Of a DNA stretch of 64,000 bases, positions 30,005-38,063 are shown one piece after another; the stretch's first letter is position 1; each line of letters starts with the position of its first letter. A program made the translations under genes and the position numbers. The stretch is from a bacterium (lineage in GTDB: Bacteria; Methylomirabilota; Methylomirabilia; Methylomirabilales; 2-02-FULL-66-22), in contig JAKPQH010000015.1 of the NCBI GenBank assembly GCA_029580855.1, positions 156,149-220,148 of the forward strand, written 5' to 3'. The notes under the pieces were generated by a model that made no database searches, was not told the DNA's origin, and was given only the letters and a program-made list of their open reading frames with translations.

Positions 30005-30993
30005 CCCCCATCGCCCCCCTCATCACGGACTTCCTGCGGGAACACCTCCCGCTCACCCAGGGCGTCAGCCCGCCTACCTGTGACACCTCCGCCCACGCCT
30101 TCCGGCTCCTGTTCACCGTCGCGAGTGCCCGGCTGGGGTGCCGGCCGTCGCAACCCCAGCTCGAGCCACTCGACGCGGCCCTGATCCTCGCCTTCCTCGG
30201 CCATCTCGAACAGCAGCGGGGCAACACCCCGCCGACCCGCAACAGCCGGCTGACCGCCATCAAGGCCTTCATGCGCTCCGTCGAACTCCGGGTGCCTGGC
30301 GCCCTGGCGCAGGCAGGACAACTCCACGCCATTCCGCGCAAGCGCTACGGCCAGGCGCTCGTGCGTCACCTCAGCCTGGTCGAGATCCGCGCGCTGCTCA
30401 ACGCCCCGGACGTCACCACCCGGCTCGGGATCCGGGACCGGGCGATGCTCCATCTCGGCTTCGCCGGGGGGCGCCGCGTCTCCGAGTTGGTGGGGCTTCC
30501 GCTCGACCATCTGTCGTTGCGCCCCCCGCCCAGCATCCGCGTCACGGGGAAGGGGCGGCGGGGGCGGTGCCTCCCGCTCTGGACGGCAACCGCCGCCGAC
30601 CTCCGGGCCTGGCTGGCGGTGCGAGGAGCGGTGCCGGCCCCCGAGCTCTTCGTGAACGCCGGTGGGACCGCGATGACCCGGGCTGGGTTCGAGTACGTCC
30701 TCGCCAAGCACGCGCGCGCCGCCGCGGCCACGTGTCCCAGCCTCCAAGGGCGGTCCGTCGGCCCCCAGCAGCTGCGGCACAGCTGTGCCGTCATCATGCT
30801 CCAGGCGACCCGGGACATCCGGAAGGTGGCGCTGTGGCTCGATCACGCCGATCTCCGCACTACCGAGATGTACCTGCGCGTGGACCCGACGGAGAAACTG
30901 GAGGCGGTGGAGGCCGTCTCGCCGCCATCGCTCCGTCGCGGACGGTTCACGGCCCCGGACGCATCGATCGCCGCGCTGCTCGATCGGGAATAA
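30001..30993 (+). CDS. tyrosine recombinase, third gene of a RIT-like trio
   Basis: A 330-residue tyrosine recombinase. N-terminal SAM-like core-binding domain (HAFRLLFTVASARLG, NSRLTAIKAFMRSVE), then the catalytic domain with Arg in GGRRVSELVG, HxxR-type box QQLRHSC, WLDHADLRTTEMYLR with the final Tyr. AAGGAGG precedes the ATG, which overlaps the stop of the upstream recombinase remnant as ATGA. Coupled trios of tyrosine recombinases are the mark of RIT elements (recombinase in trio). This gene looks intact, but its partners are not, so the element is probably immobile. Confidence 0.85.
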   Translation: MTPIAPLITDFLREHLPLTQGVSPPTCDTSAHAFRLLFTVASARLGCRPSQPQLEPLDAALILAFLGHLEQQRGNTPPTRNSRLTAIKAFMRSVELRVPGALAQAGQLHAIPRKRYGQALVRHLSLVEIRALLNAPDVTTRLGIRDRAMLHLGFAGGRRVSELVGLPLDHLSLRPPPSIRVTGKGRRGRCLPLWTATAADLRAWLAVRGAVPAPELFVNAGGTAMTRAGFEYVLAKHARAAAATCPSLQGRSVGPQQLRHSCAVIMLQATRDIRKVALWLDHADLRTTEMYLRVDPTEKLEAVEAVSPPSLRRGRFTAPDASIAALLDRE

Positions 30994-31083
30994 TGCGGAG
31001 TGGAGCACCGCCGGTGCCCAGAGCCGATCCGTGTTCCGGCGGTATCGCTGTGCATATTCACGCGCTCCGCATGATTTGGGCGT

Positions 31084-31102
31084 CCCCCGGCAGCGCCGGG
31101 GG
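31084..31102 (+). terminator. hairpin after the recombinase, terminator-like
   Basis: CCCCCGGC-AGC-GCCGGGGG, a perfect 8-bp stem with a 3-base loop, about 90 bases after the recombinase stop. It is followed by GTTGGTTA rather than a clean T-run, so it is a weak terminator candidate. The rest of 30994-31538 is GC-rich and shows no gene; 31160-31260 resembles the dispersed repeat of the toxin-antitoxin region. Confidence 0.45.
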
Positions 31103-31538
31103 GTTGGTTACCCATTGAACTCAGAGCTCGATCTTCCCGTGGCCCGCCGCGTCCCAGCGTCTCTTCGCGTTCGCCGCTCCGCGCCATGCGGCTTGAGCTC
31201 CCTGCCGCCTGCCAGCCGCCCCCTGCCCGCTGGTTTTCCCTCCGCCCCCCGCCCTGCGCTGTGCGCGGCGGCGGCGCGCGGGCGTTCTCGGCCGGACGGT
31301 CGCCGTCCCCCCCGCCTGGCGGGAATCGTCTTGCCGCCCCGGCGGCCGTGTGGTAAGAAGGACGCGGGTCGGACCGGTGGGCTGCGCGGCGGACGGACAT
31401 GACCCTCCGTGCGCACTCTGACGCGTGGCGGACGCGCGTCCGCGGGGACGAGTCGCGCGGGTGCCGGACTTCGCGACGGTTGAATCGGACCCGGACGCTG
31501 CCGTGCAACGCGGGCGGACGGGGTGACCGCCGGCCGAG

Positions 31539-31739
31539 GTGGCCCGGGGGAGCCCGTTGTTCCGGGACCCACTGGAGGATGCGAAGCTTCGGGCGGATCG
31601 CGACGCGTTCCTGGACCAGACGTTTGCAGCGCTGCGGGCCCGCCGGGCGCGTCTCGGGGCCCGCCGTATCTGGCGCGGGCCTGTGGGGTTCTGGGACCTG
31701 AAACCGGATTACCGACCCGGGGACGTTTTCGAGCTGTGA
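31539..31739 (+). pseudogene. C-terminal remnant of MNT-type nucleotidyltransferase antitoxin
   Basis: Sixty-six residues (PLFRDPLEDAKLRADRDAFL, then GFWDLKPDYRPGDVFEL) match the C-terminus of nucleotidyltransferase-domain proteins that pair with HEPN toxins. The catalytic GSR..D part that should lie upstream is not found in any frame, so this is a truncated remnant. The reading begins at a GTG that probably is not a true start. The HEPN gene follows immediately. Confidence 0.55.
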
Positions 31740-31745
31740 CGAACC

Positions 31746-32312
31746 ACGGCGCTTGCCCAAAGCTATCTCATCAAAGCCACGAAGCGCCTCCGCATTCTCC
31801 CGGTGCTTTTCGACGACGAGGCGTTTTCCGACGTGGTGCGCGAGGCGCAGGAGACCGTGGAACTCCGCCTCAAGGGGGTGCTCCGCCAGATCGGAGTCGA
31901 GCCACCGCACCGGTACGACGTGTCGCCGGTGCTGTTGGAGTGCCGCGGGCGACTTCCGCAGCCCGTTCAGGAACCGCTCGGACGAATCGTCGAGATTTCT
32001 CGCTGGCTTCGAAAGGAGCGGGAGTTCTCATTCGACGGAGACATTGACTTCATCCCGACCGAGGAGTACGCGCACCGGGACGCAGAGCGCGCGATGGCGG
32101 ACGCGCGCTGGATCGTGTCTATCGGTGCACTGGTCACCCCTCCGGTCGACCGGGACCGATTGGCCGGACTGCCGACGCCCCCCGCGGGTGTTTTCACCCT
32201 CGGGCGAACACGAAGCCGAACCACGACGCGAGCGGGGAGAGATCCTCGCGACCGATCTCGCGAACGACGGACGGGCCGGGGGTGGGCGAGGAACGGCCGG
32301 AGAGGTGGATGA
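31746..32312 (+). pseudogene. HEPN-domain protein, start lost
   Basis: The frame from 31746 reads a HEPN-type helix bundle: TALAQSYLIKATKRLRILPV, VVREAQETVELRLKGVLRQ, FDGDIDFIPTEEYAHRDAER, AMADARWIVSIG. No start codon exists between the upstream TGA (31737) and GTG 31803. A GTG overlapping the antitoxin stop (31736) is one base out of frame, so a one-base shift has probably uncoupled it. At the 3' end it runs on about 50 residues of Arg-rich non-family sequence. It is best read as the decayed toxin half of an MNT-HEPN pair. Confidence 0.55.
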
Positions 32313-32448
32313 TCGCCGGAGAGCGACACACGACCGACACCGAGCAGCGGCGGTTCTCGCCGCTGCGCGTCCGATCCGGATGTCTCCCGCCCCGGTCGCG
32401 GTTCTGCCGGGAGCCGGCTGTTTGCATCGACGGCAATCCGGAGGACCC

Positions 32449-33528
32449 ATGCGCGCGCTGATCACCGCCGGGGGCCGCGGGACCCGCCTGCGCCCGCTCA
32501 CCCACACCAGCAACAAACACCTGATCCCCATCGCCAACAAGCCCATGATCCACTACGCGCTGGCGGCCGTGGCGGCCGCCGGCATCACGGAGGTCGGGAT
32601 CGTCATCAATCCCGACACCGGCGAGGAACTCCGCACGGCGCTGGGGGACGGCGCCGCGTTCGGCCTGCAGATCAGCTACGTCGTCCAAGACGCGCCCCGG
32701 GGGCTGGCCCATGTGGTCCAAGTCGCGGAGCCGTTTCTCCGCGGCGAGCCGTTCGTGTTCTTCCTCGGCGACAATGTCATCGTGGGCGGCATCCGGCCGT
32801 TCGTCGAGCAGTTCCAGGCACGCCGGGAGGACTGTCACCTGGTCCTGGCGCGGGTCCGCGAGCCGCAGCGCTTTGGCGTCGCCGAGGTGCGGGGGGACCG
32901 GATCGTCGGCGTGGTGGAAAAGCCGAAACATCCCAAGAGCGAGTACGCCGTCACCGGGATCTACCTCTACGGCCCGCCGATCTTCGAGGCGGTCAGGGCC
33001 ATCCGGCCCAGCGCGCGGGGTGAGCTCGAGATCTCCGACGCCCACCAGTACCTCCTGGACCACGGGTATCGCGTCGGGTATTCCGAGATCACGGGCTGGT
33101 GGAAGGACACCGGGAAACCCGACGATCTGCTGGAGGCGAACCGCTTCGCCCTGGATCACCTGCTGGACGGCGCGGCGCCGGTGATCCGTGGCCGCGTGGA
33201 CGATGCGAGCGACGTCCAGGGGAAGGTCGTGGTGGAGGCCGGCGCCCGCATCGTGGCCAGCCAGGTCCGCGGCCCGGTCATCATCGGGAAGGACGTCGTG
33301 ATCGAGCAAAGCTACATCGGACCGTTCACGGCGCTGGGCGAGCGGTGCGTAATCCGGAACAGCGAGCTGGAGTACAGCATCGTGTTCGCGGATACGCAGA
33401 TTCTCGACGCGGACGTGCGGATCGAGCGAAGCCTCCTCGGCCGGGAAGTGGTGATCCGCCGGACGGCGTCCCGCCCGCGGACGCAGAAGTTCATCCTGGC
33501 CGACCAGAGCCTCATCGAGCTCTGTTGA
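32449..33528 (+). CDS. rmlA: glucose-1-phosphate thymidylyltransferase (long form)
   Basis: It makes dTDP-glucose from glucose-1-phosphate and dTTP, the first step to dTDP-rhamnose and related sugars. The 359-residue product has the nucleotidyltransferase loop (LITAGGRGTRLRPLTHTSNK), FFLGDNVI, EKPKHPKSEYAVTGIYLY and WWKDTGKPDDLLEANRF, followed by a left-handed beta-helix region (VIIGKDVVIEQSYIGPFTAL). This extra C-terminal helix is the mark of the long RmlA type. CCGGAGGACCC precedes the ATG at 32449. The open frame extends upstream, but that part is non-coding. Confidence 0.92.
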   Translation: MRALITAGGRGTRLRPLTHTSNKHLIPIANKPMIHYALAAVAAAGITEVGIVINPDTGEELRTALGDGAAFGLQISYVVQDAPRGLAHVVQVAEPFLRGEPFVFFLGDNVIVGGIRPFVEQFQARREDCHLVLARVREPQRFGVAEVRGDRIVGVVEKPKHPKSEYAVTGIYLYGPPIFEAVRAIRPSARGELEISDAHQYLLDHGYRVGYSEITGWWKDTGKPDDLLEANRFALDHLLDGAAPVIRGRVDDASDVQGKVVVEAGARIVASQVRGPVIIGKDVVIEQSYIGPFTALGERCVIRNSELEYSIVFADTQILDADVRIERSLLGREVVIRRTASRPRTQKFILADQSLIELC

Positions 33529-33561
33529 GCCGACGCCTTTCGAGACGAAAGGACCGATCCG

Positions 33562-34041
33562 ATGATTCGTGACGTGCAGGCGAAACCGCTCAAAGTCCTG
33601 ACGGACGATCGCGGCTTCCTCATGGAGATGCTGCGCGCCGACGACCCGCTTTTCGAAGGGTTCGGGCAGGTCTACATCACGGGGTGCCGCCGGGGTGTCG
33701 CCAAAGCCTGGCACTATCACAAAGAGCAGACCGACCACTTTATCTGTGTGAGCGGCGTGGCGCTCGTCGTGCTCTACGATGGCCGCCAGGAGTCGCCGAC
33801 GCACGGCGAGACGCAGGAGTTTGTGCTCACCGCCCCTCCCGCACAGGAGCCGGCGCCGCTCCTGCTGAAAATCCCGCCGCTCGTCCTCCATGGCTTCACG
33901 ACCCGGGGATGCGACGAGGCGCGGATCATCAACATCCCGACGCGGACCTACCGTTACGAGAACCCGGATGAGTACCGACTGCCCTGGGACAGCAAGCAGG
34001 TCGCCTACCGCTGGCCCGTCGAGGTGGTGCGCGGAGGGTAG
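33562..34041 (+). CDS. rmlC: dTDP-4-dehydrorhamnose 3,5-epimerase family protein
   Basis: A 159-residue cupin-type protein related to RmlC, which epimerises dTDP-4-keto-6-deoxyglucose. Visible motifs: LTDDRGFLMEMLRADD, the metal-free cupin core AWHYHKEQTDHFICVSG, and IPPLVLHGFTT. It is shorter and more divergent than the classical 180-residue RmlC, so a related 4-keto-sugar epimerase or isomerase remains possible. It lies 33 bases after rmlA and eight before rmlD. Confidence 0.8.
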   Translation: MIRDVQAKPLKVLTDDRGFLMEMLRADDPLFEGFGQVYITGCRRGVAKAWHYHKEQTDHFICVSGVALVVLYDGRQESPTHGETQEFVLTAPPAQEPAPLLLKIPPLVLHGFTTRGCDEARIINIPTRTYRYENPDEYRLPWDSKQVAYRWPVEVVRGG

Positions 34042-34049
34042 AGGCAACC

Positions 34050-34922
34050 GTGCGGATCCTGGTCACCGGGGCGAAAGGTCAGCTGGGGGTGGAACTCCTT
34101 GCCGTGCTCGGGCACGGCCATGATGTCATCGGCGTGGACCTCCCCGAGCTGGACATCACCACGCCCGAGACGGCGCGCGCGGTCGCCGAGACGCGCCCGT
34201 CCTGGGTCGTGCACGCGGCGGCCTGGACGGATGTGGATGGATGCGAGCGAGACCCTCAACAGGCCGCCCTGGTGAACACCGAAGGTACGCGGCGGGTGGC
34301 GGCGGCTTGCCGCACGGTTGGGGCCGGGTTGGTCTACCTCAGCACGGACTACGTGTTCGACGGTCGCAAGGGCGCCCCGTACCTCGAGACGGACCCGGTC
34401 GCCCCGCTGTCGGCGTACGGACGATCGAAAGTCGGCGGCGAGGAGGTCGTCCGGGCCGTGGCCCCCCGGTGGGCCATCGTGCGGACCGCCTGGCTGTTCG
34501 GCGCGTCCGGCAAGAACTTCGTGAAAACGATGGTCGAGAAAGGGGCCGCCGGTGGCCCCCTGCGGGTCGTGGACGACCAGGTGGGTTCCCCGACGTACGC
34601 GCGCGATCTGGCGAAGGCTATCGCGGAGCTTCTGTCGCGCGACCTCACCGGCACGTACCATGTCACGAATGCCGGCTCGTGCTCCTGGCACGCCTTCGCT
34701 TGTGCGATTCTGAAAGAGGTGGGGATGGCCCATGTCCCGGTCACCCCCATGCGTACGGCCGAGCTTGGCCGTCCGGCGCCGCGCCCGGCCTTTTCCGTGC
34801 TGGCCAACCACGCGTGGGCGGCGGCGGGGCTCCGCCCGCTCCGTCCGTGGCCCGACGCCCTGGTTTCCATGCTGGCCGCGTGGAAGACGACTCAAGACCT
34901 CCCTCGCCTCCGGAACCGGTGA
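34050..34922 (+). CDS. rmlD: dTDP-4-dehydrorhamnose reductase
   Basis: It reduces dTDP-4-keto-L-rhamnose to dTDP-L-rhamnose with NAD(P)H. The 290-residue product has the extended-SDR fold: nucleotide motif LVTGAKGQLGVEL, HAAAWTDVDGCE, YLSTDYVFDG, catalytic Tyr-x3-Lys in AYGRSKVGGEE, and VRTAWLFG. It starts at a GTG (34050), eight bases after the previous stop, so the three sugar genes are one transcript. The 4,6-dehydratase RmlB, which should act before RmlC, is not in this window. Confidence 0.93.
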   Translation: MRILVTGAKGQLGVELLAVLGHGHDVIGVDLPELDITTPETARAVAETRPSWVVHAAAWTDVDGCERDPQQAALVNTEGTRRVAAACRTVGAGLVYLSTDYVFDGRKGAPYLETDPVAPLSAYGRSKVGGEEVVRAVAPRWAIVRTAWLFGASGKNFVKTMVEKGAAGGPLRVVDDQVGSPTYARDLAKAIAELLSRDLTGTYHVTNAGSCSWHAFACAILKEVGMAHVPVTPMRTAELGRPAPRPAFSVLANHAWAAAGLRPLRPWPDALVSMLAAWKTTQDLPRLRNR

Positions 34923-35050
34923 GGCGGAAGACCCTCCGCCCTGCCCCGGTGGCGCCCGCCGCCCCCTGCCAGCGGACAGCGCGCAGGAGGGGTCCAGTAC
35001 GAAACCGATGCCGCGGCTTGTGCGACGGCCGGGCAATGTGCTATCCAGCG

Positions 35051-35063
35051 TCCGATAGTCGGA
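35051..35063. promoter_or_regulatory. short inverted repeat before the AbrB/PIN pair
   Basis: TCCGA-TAG-TCGGA, with a further TCGGA 12 bases on (35075-35079), lies 30 bases before the antitoxin start. Toxin-antitoxin operons are usually autoregulated through such repeats, so it may be the operator. This is position plus symmetry only. Confidence 0.35.
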
Positions 35064-35092
35064 AATTCAGAATATCGGAAAAAGGGGAACGC

Positions 35093-35380
35093 ATGGCTCG
35101 CAAGCAAACCCAGGCCAAGCTGGTACGCATGCAATCAAAGGGCCAAATCACGCTACCCGCCCAATTTCGCCGACGTCTCAACATGGACGAGGACACCATT
35201 CTTCGAGTGACGCTCGACAGGGATGGAATCACCATCAGGCCGCTTCGCTCCGAGTCGACCGATCCTCCGCTGCGGGAATTTTCACAGGCTGACATCGACC
35301 GCTTTCTCCGTGAGGATCGACTCGACCCTGCCACTGCAGCTAAGGTTCGCCAGCTTTTTCGCAAAAAGCGCGTCGCATGA
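35093..35380 (+). CDS. AbrB/SpoVT-type antitoxin
   Basis: A 95-residue protein with an N-terminal swapped-hairpin AbrB domain (MQSKGQITLPAQFRRRLNM, then DTILRVTLDRDGITIRPL) and an acidic C-terminal helix (FSQADIDRFLREDRLD) likely to wrap the toxin. AAAAAGGGGAACGC precedes the ATG. Its stop overlaps the start of the PIN gene as ATGA, the usual layout of an antitoxin-toxin operon. Confidence 0.9.
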   Translation: MARKQTQAKLVRMQSKGQITLPAQFRRRLNMDEDTILRVTLDRDGITIRPLRSESTDPPLREFSQADIDRFLREDRLDPATAAKVRQLFRKKRVA

Positions 35381-35823
35381 CGGTCCCGCACCGTTTGTTC
35401 CTGGATGCCAACGTCTGGTTCGCGGCCGCCGCGTCATCGACGGGCGCATCCGCCATGCTGCTGGTCCTCTGTCAAGAAGGACAATCTAACGCCACGGCCA
35501 CGCGCCGTATACTCCAAGAAGCGGAACAGAATTTGCGAGCGAAGGCCAAGCCCAGAGATGCGGCTTTGGTCCGCTTCTACCGCCTGATCGTCGTGCCAGG
35601 CGTTGAAGTGGTTCCCACTCCGTCGCGTGAAGTAGCTGCAAACTACACCGCCATTGTCCACGCAAAGGACACTCATGTGCTGGCCGGGGCGGACATCGCA
35701 AAGGCGGACGCCCTGATTGCGCTGGACCGCAAGCACTTCTTCGCAGCATCGGTCCGCCAAGCAAAGCTACCCTTCGAGATTCTGACACCTGGGATGTTCC
35801 TTCGACGCCTGTTGGCCGGATAA
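35377..35823 (+). CDS. PIN-domain toxin
   Basis: A 148-residue PIN-domain ribonuclease-like protein. Acidic residues fit the PIN active site: Asp in RLFLDANVWF, Glu in AEQNLR, and Asp in AGADIAKADALIALDRKHF. The toxin probably cleaves RNA and is neutralised by the AbrB-type partner encoded just upstream. It shows no truncation. Confidence 0.88.
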   Translation: MTVPHRLFLDANVWFAAAASSTGASAMLLVLCQEGQSNATATRRILQEAEQNLRAKAKPRDAALVRFYRLIVVPGVEVVPTPSREVAANYTAIVHAKDTHVLAGADIAKADALIALDRKHFFAASVRQAKLPFEILTPGMFLRRLLAG

Positions 35824-35968
35824 CACCATTCGCACTGGCTGGCCACCCGCCGCTCGCTGCCAACCTCGCATCGCGCAAAGCGCATGGCGCATGGCGTCCA
35901 GCGACTCCTCCCCTCCGCACTCCGCGCTTTGCGCGTTGCGTCTTTGCTTCCCGTTCGCCGCCCCCTGC

Positions 35969-36027
35969 CCGCTGCCCGCTGCCTGCGGTTCTTCCCTTCG
36001 CTCTGCGCCATGCGCTTTGCGCTATAC
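35969..36027 (+). repeat. dispersed GC-rich repeat, copy 1
   Basis: The stretch contains CCCTGCCCGCTGCC and the core TTCTTCCCTTCGCTCTGCGC followed by a palindrome-rich CATGCGCTTTGCGC. The same core recurs at 36942-36986 and 39341-39376 with few changes. This copy lies between the PIN toxin and the next toxin-antitoxin pair; 35824-36150 has no gene. Confidence 0.7.
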
Positions 36028-36150
36028 CTTCCTCGTTCGCTACCCCCTCCCCGGTCCCCCGTTCTCCCTCCGAACCTATAGGTGACAAAATGAATACGTT
36101 GTGTTACAGTGTGTTCGGATGCATTGGATGGTAGAGAACGGAGGGAGAAA

Positions 36151-36567
36151 ATGGCGACCCCGACCACGACACTGCGGTTAGACCCGCATCTGCGAAGCCA
36201 GATCGACCGGTTGGCCCGGCGGTCGCGGCGCAGCTTTTCCGAGGTGACACACGCTCTCCTCGATGAGGCCCTGCGGATGCGGAGTTGTCCTGGGATCTAT
36301 TTCGCCGACGAGCCGGCCGGCCGTGAGGCCAAGGTGGCCGGCACCGGGCTCGGGGTCTGGGAAGTCTTGCGCGACTACCTGGCTGCCAACCGGGACGAAC
36401 GCAGGCTGCGCAAGGCGTTTCCCCAGCTCTCGGCCGCCCAGACGCGCGCGTGCCTCCTCTACTACGCGAAGTTCCCCGACGAGATTTCCGCCGAGATCGC
36501 CGAGAATGACGCCCTCGCGCTGGACGCCGTGGACTTCCGATCACCGGGCTTGGTCCGCACGGCATGA
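36151..36567 (+). CDS. RHH plus DUF433-type antitoxin
   Basis: A 138-residue protein: an N-terminal ribbon-helix-helix-like stretch (TTTLRLDPHLRSQIDRLARR) and a DUF433-like C-terminal part (GIYFADEPAGREAKVAGTGL, GVWEVLRDYLAAN, FPQLSAAQTRACLLYY). GGAGGGAGAAA precedes the ATG at 36151. The stop overlaps the next start as ATGA. DUF433 proteins commonly pair with DUF5615 PIN-like proteins, so this is the likely antitoxin. Confidence 0.85.
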   Translation: MATPTTTLRLDPHLRSQIDRLARRSRRSFSEVTHALLDEALRMRSCPGIYFADEPAGREAKVAGTGLGVWEVLRDYLAANRDERRLRKAFPQLSAAQTRACLLYYAKFPDEISAEIAENDALALDAVDFRSPGLVRTA

Positions 36568-36908
36568 AGTTCTACCTCGACGAGGACCTGGCGCCCCAGA
36601 TCGCTGAGCGACTCCGCAAGATGGGACTGGACGCGGTCAGTGCGCTGGAGGTTGGGAATGCCCAACTCTCCGACCCCGATCAGCTTCGCTTCGCCGCGCA
36701 GCAAAGACGATGTCTGGTGACGCGGAACGCGCGCCACTTTGTGCTTCTCGCGCACACGGCTATCCGTCGCCAGGATCCGCACGCTGGCATCGTGCTCTGT
36801 TCACCGAGCATCCGCGGCTTTGAGATTGGCAAGATCGCCGCCGCCCTGGTGCGCCTCGCGCGCCGGTTCCCCGACGATCTCGGTCCATACGACGTGGTAT
36901 ATCTCTAA
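36564..36908 (+). CDS. DUF5615 PIN-like toxin
   Basis: A 114-residue PIN-like protein. Acidic N-terminus MKFYLDEDLAPQIAERLR, LVTRNARHFVLL, HAGIVLCSP and the C-terminal DLGPYDVVYL match the DUF5615 family, thought to be ribonuclease-like toxins. It is coupled to the DUF433 gene by a four-base overlap. Confidence 0.87.
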   Translation: MKFYLDEDLAPQIAERLRKMGLDAVSALEVGNAQLSDPDQLRFAAQQRRCLVTRNARHFVLLAHTAIRRQDPHAGIVLCSPSIRGFEIGKIAAALVRLARRFPDDLGPYDVVYL

Positions 36909-36941
36909 CACACTGCCGCAAGAGCGGCCCGCCAGCTGCCA

Positions 36942-36986
36942 TCTGTTCTTCCCCCCGCTCTGCGCCATGCGCTATGCGCTTTGCGC
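36942..36986 (+). repeat. dispersed GC-rich repeat, copy 2
   Basis: CTGTTCTTCCCCCCGCTCTG then CGCCATGCGCTATGCGCTTT, close to copy 1 with a few substitutions. It follows the DUF5615 stop and abuts the end of the convergent VanZ-like gene. Confidence 0.65.
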
Positions 36987-36994
36987 CCGCCGCC

Positions 36995-37969
36995 TCAACG
37001 CTCAAGTCGGATCTGCCGGATGAGGAGCTCGCGTGGCTCGCGGAGGTTGTAAGAGAACGCGACGACCAGGGCGACGTTGCCAAGGTCGAGTTTCCGGGTT
37101 CGGGGTGCGGCCTCGACGTCGGCCAGGGGAACCCGGATCTCGCTGACGCCGGGCGCCAGCATGAAGGTCCCGTTGTAACGGTCGGTGTATTCCTGGTTGT
37201 GCTTGAGGTCATTGATCCGAATGGTCAACGGGAACGGTGCACCGCCCGGATTCGTGCAAACCAGCACGAAGTGGCTCCAGCCGCGCCAGTCGCGTGGGAA
37301 AAATTCGAATGTCAGCCCGGGATACGTGCCCGGCGACAGAAACAGGTGCAGCACCCGGGGGCCGCTGTCCGCCCGGTCCGCGGGTTCCAAGACAGCCCGG
37401 GACTGGATCGACCAGCCGAAGCGGGTGAGCTCGGCGCGCGTGCTGAAATCGGCGAGCACCGGGAACTGATGCCGCGCGTGCGCCTCATCCAACAGGGCGC
37501 CGAGCGTCGGCAGAAGGAATGCAACGGCGAGGGCGAGTGCCGCACTCCGCAAGAGCCGGCGTGCCGCGACCCGGACTTCCCGCCATCGCGAGGCTGCCCA
37601 GAGCCCGGCGATGACGATGCCGCCGCCGTCACGGGCCACGTCCCAGGGATCGGCCGAACCGCCGACCAGCGACTGGAACAACTCAATGCCCACACCGATC
37701 ACAGTGGCGACGGCGCTTACGCCGAGGAGTCGCCAAAGCCGACGCCGGCGGGCTGTGTCGTAGGCTGTATCGAATCCGACCAGGAGGGCGCCCACAATGA
37801 GCGCAAAGCCCGGCACATGCAGGAAGTCATGAAAGTGGAGCAAGGACCGCCGGTACGGGTCGGGGTCCGGAGCCACGATGGCAACCGCGATGCAAACCCC
37901 AACCACCACAACGGCCAAACGGCCTCTGGTGTTTCTGGCGCCCGTTATCGCGACAGACCCAGTGTTCAT
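36995..37969 (-). CDS. VanZ-like membrane protein with C-terminal beta-sandwich
   Basis: A 324-residue protein. The N-terminal half has four hydrophobic helices in VanZ-like order (LAVVVVGVCIAVAIVA; FHDFLHVPGFALIVGALLVG; GVSAVATVIGVGIELFQSLV; SAALALAVAFLLPTLGALLD) with the family GGSADPWDVARDGGG motif. The C-terminal half looks like an extracytoplasmic carbohydrate-binding-type sandwich (HFVLVCTNPGGAPFPLTIRI, EIRVPLADVEAAPRTRKLDL). VanZ-like genes often sit near exopolysaccharide loci. No strong ribosome-binding site is visible. Confidence 0.78.
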   Translation of the reverse strand: MNTGSVAITGARNTRGRLAVVVVGVCIAVAIVAPDPDPYRRSLLHFHDFLHVPGFALIVGALLVGFDTAYDTARRRRLWRLLGVSAVATVIGVGIELFQSLVGGSADPWDVARDGGGIVIAGLWAASRWREVRVAARRLLRSAALALAVAFLLPTLGALLDEAHARHQFPVLADFSTRAELTRFGWSIQSRAVLEPADRADSGPRVLHLFLSPGTYPGLTFEFFPRDWRGWSHFVLVCTNPGGAPFPLTIRINDLKHNQEYTDRYNGTFMLAPGVSEIRVPLADVEAAPRTRKLDLGNVALVVAFSYNLREPRELLIRQIRLER

Positions 37970-38063
37970 CTCGCAAAGGTTGCGATTCTCTCGCCAGGCG
38001 CGCGAAGACCGCCGAGACAGTCAACAGTTTCCCTCAAGCGGCCGACGAGTCGTAGGGGGAACT

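Noticed and set aside
31753..32448. N-terminal 232-residue extension of rmlA
   Set aside because: The nucleotidyltransferase family begins at MRALITAGG, with GGAGG just before 32449; the upstream part overlaps the HEPN remnant in another frame.
35879..36085. Small plus-strand ORFs of 64-65 residues
   Set aside because: They translate the low-complexity repeat and have no start signal.
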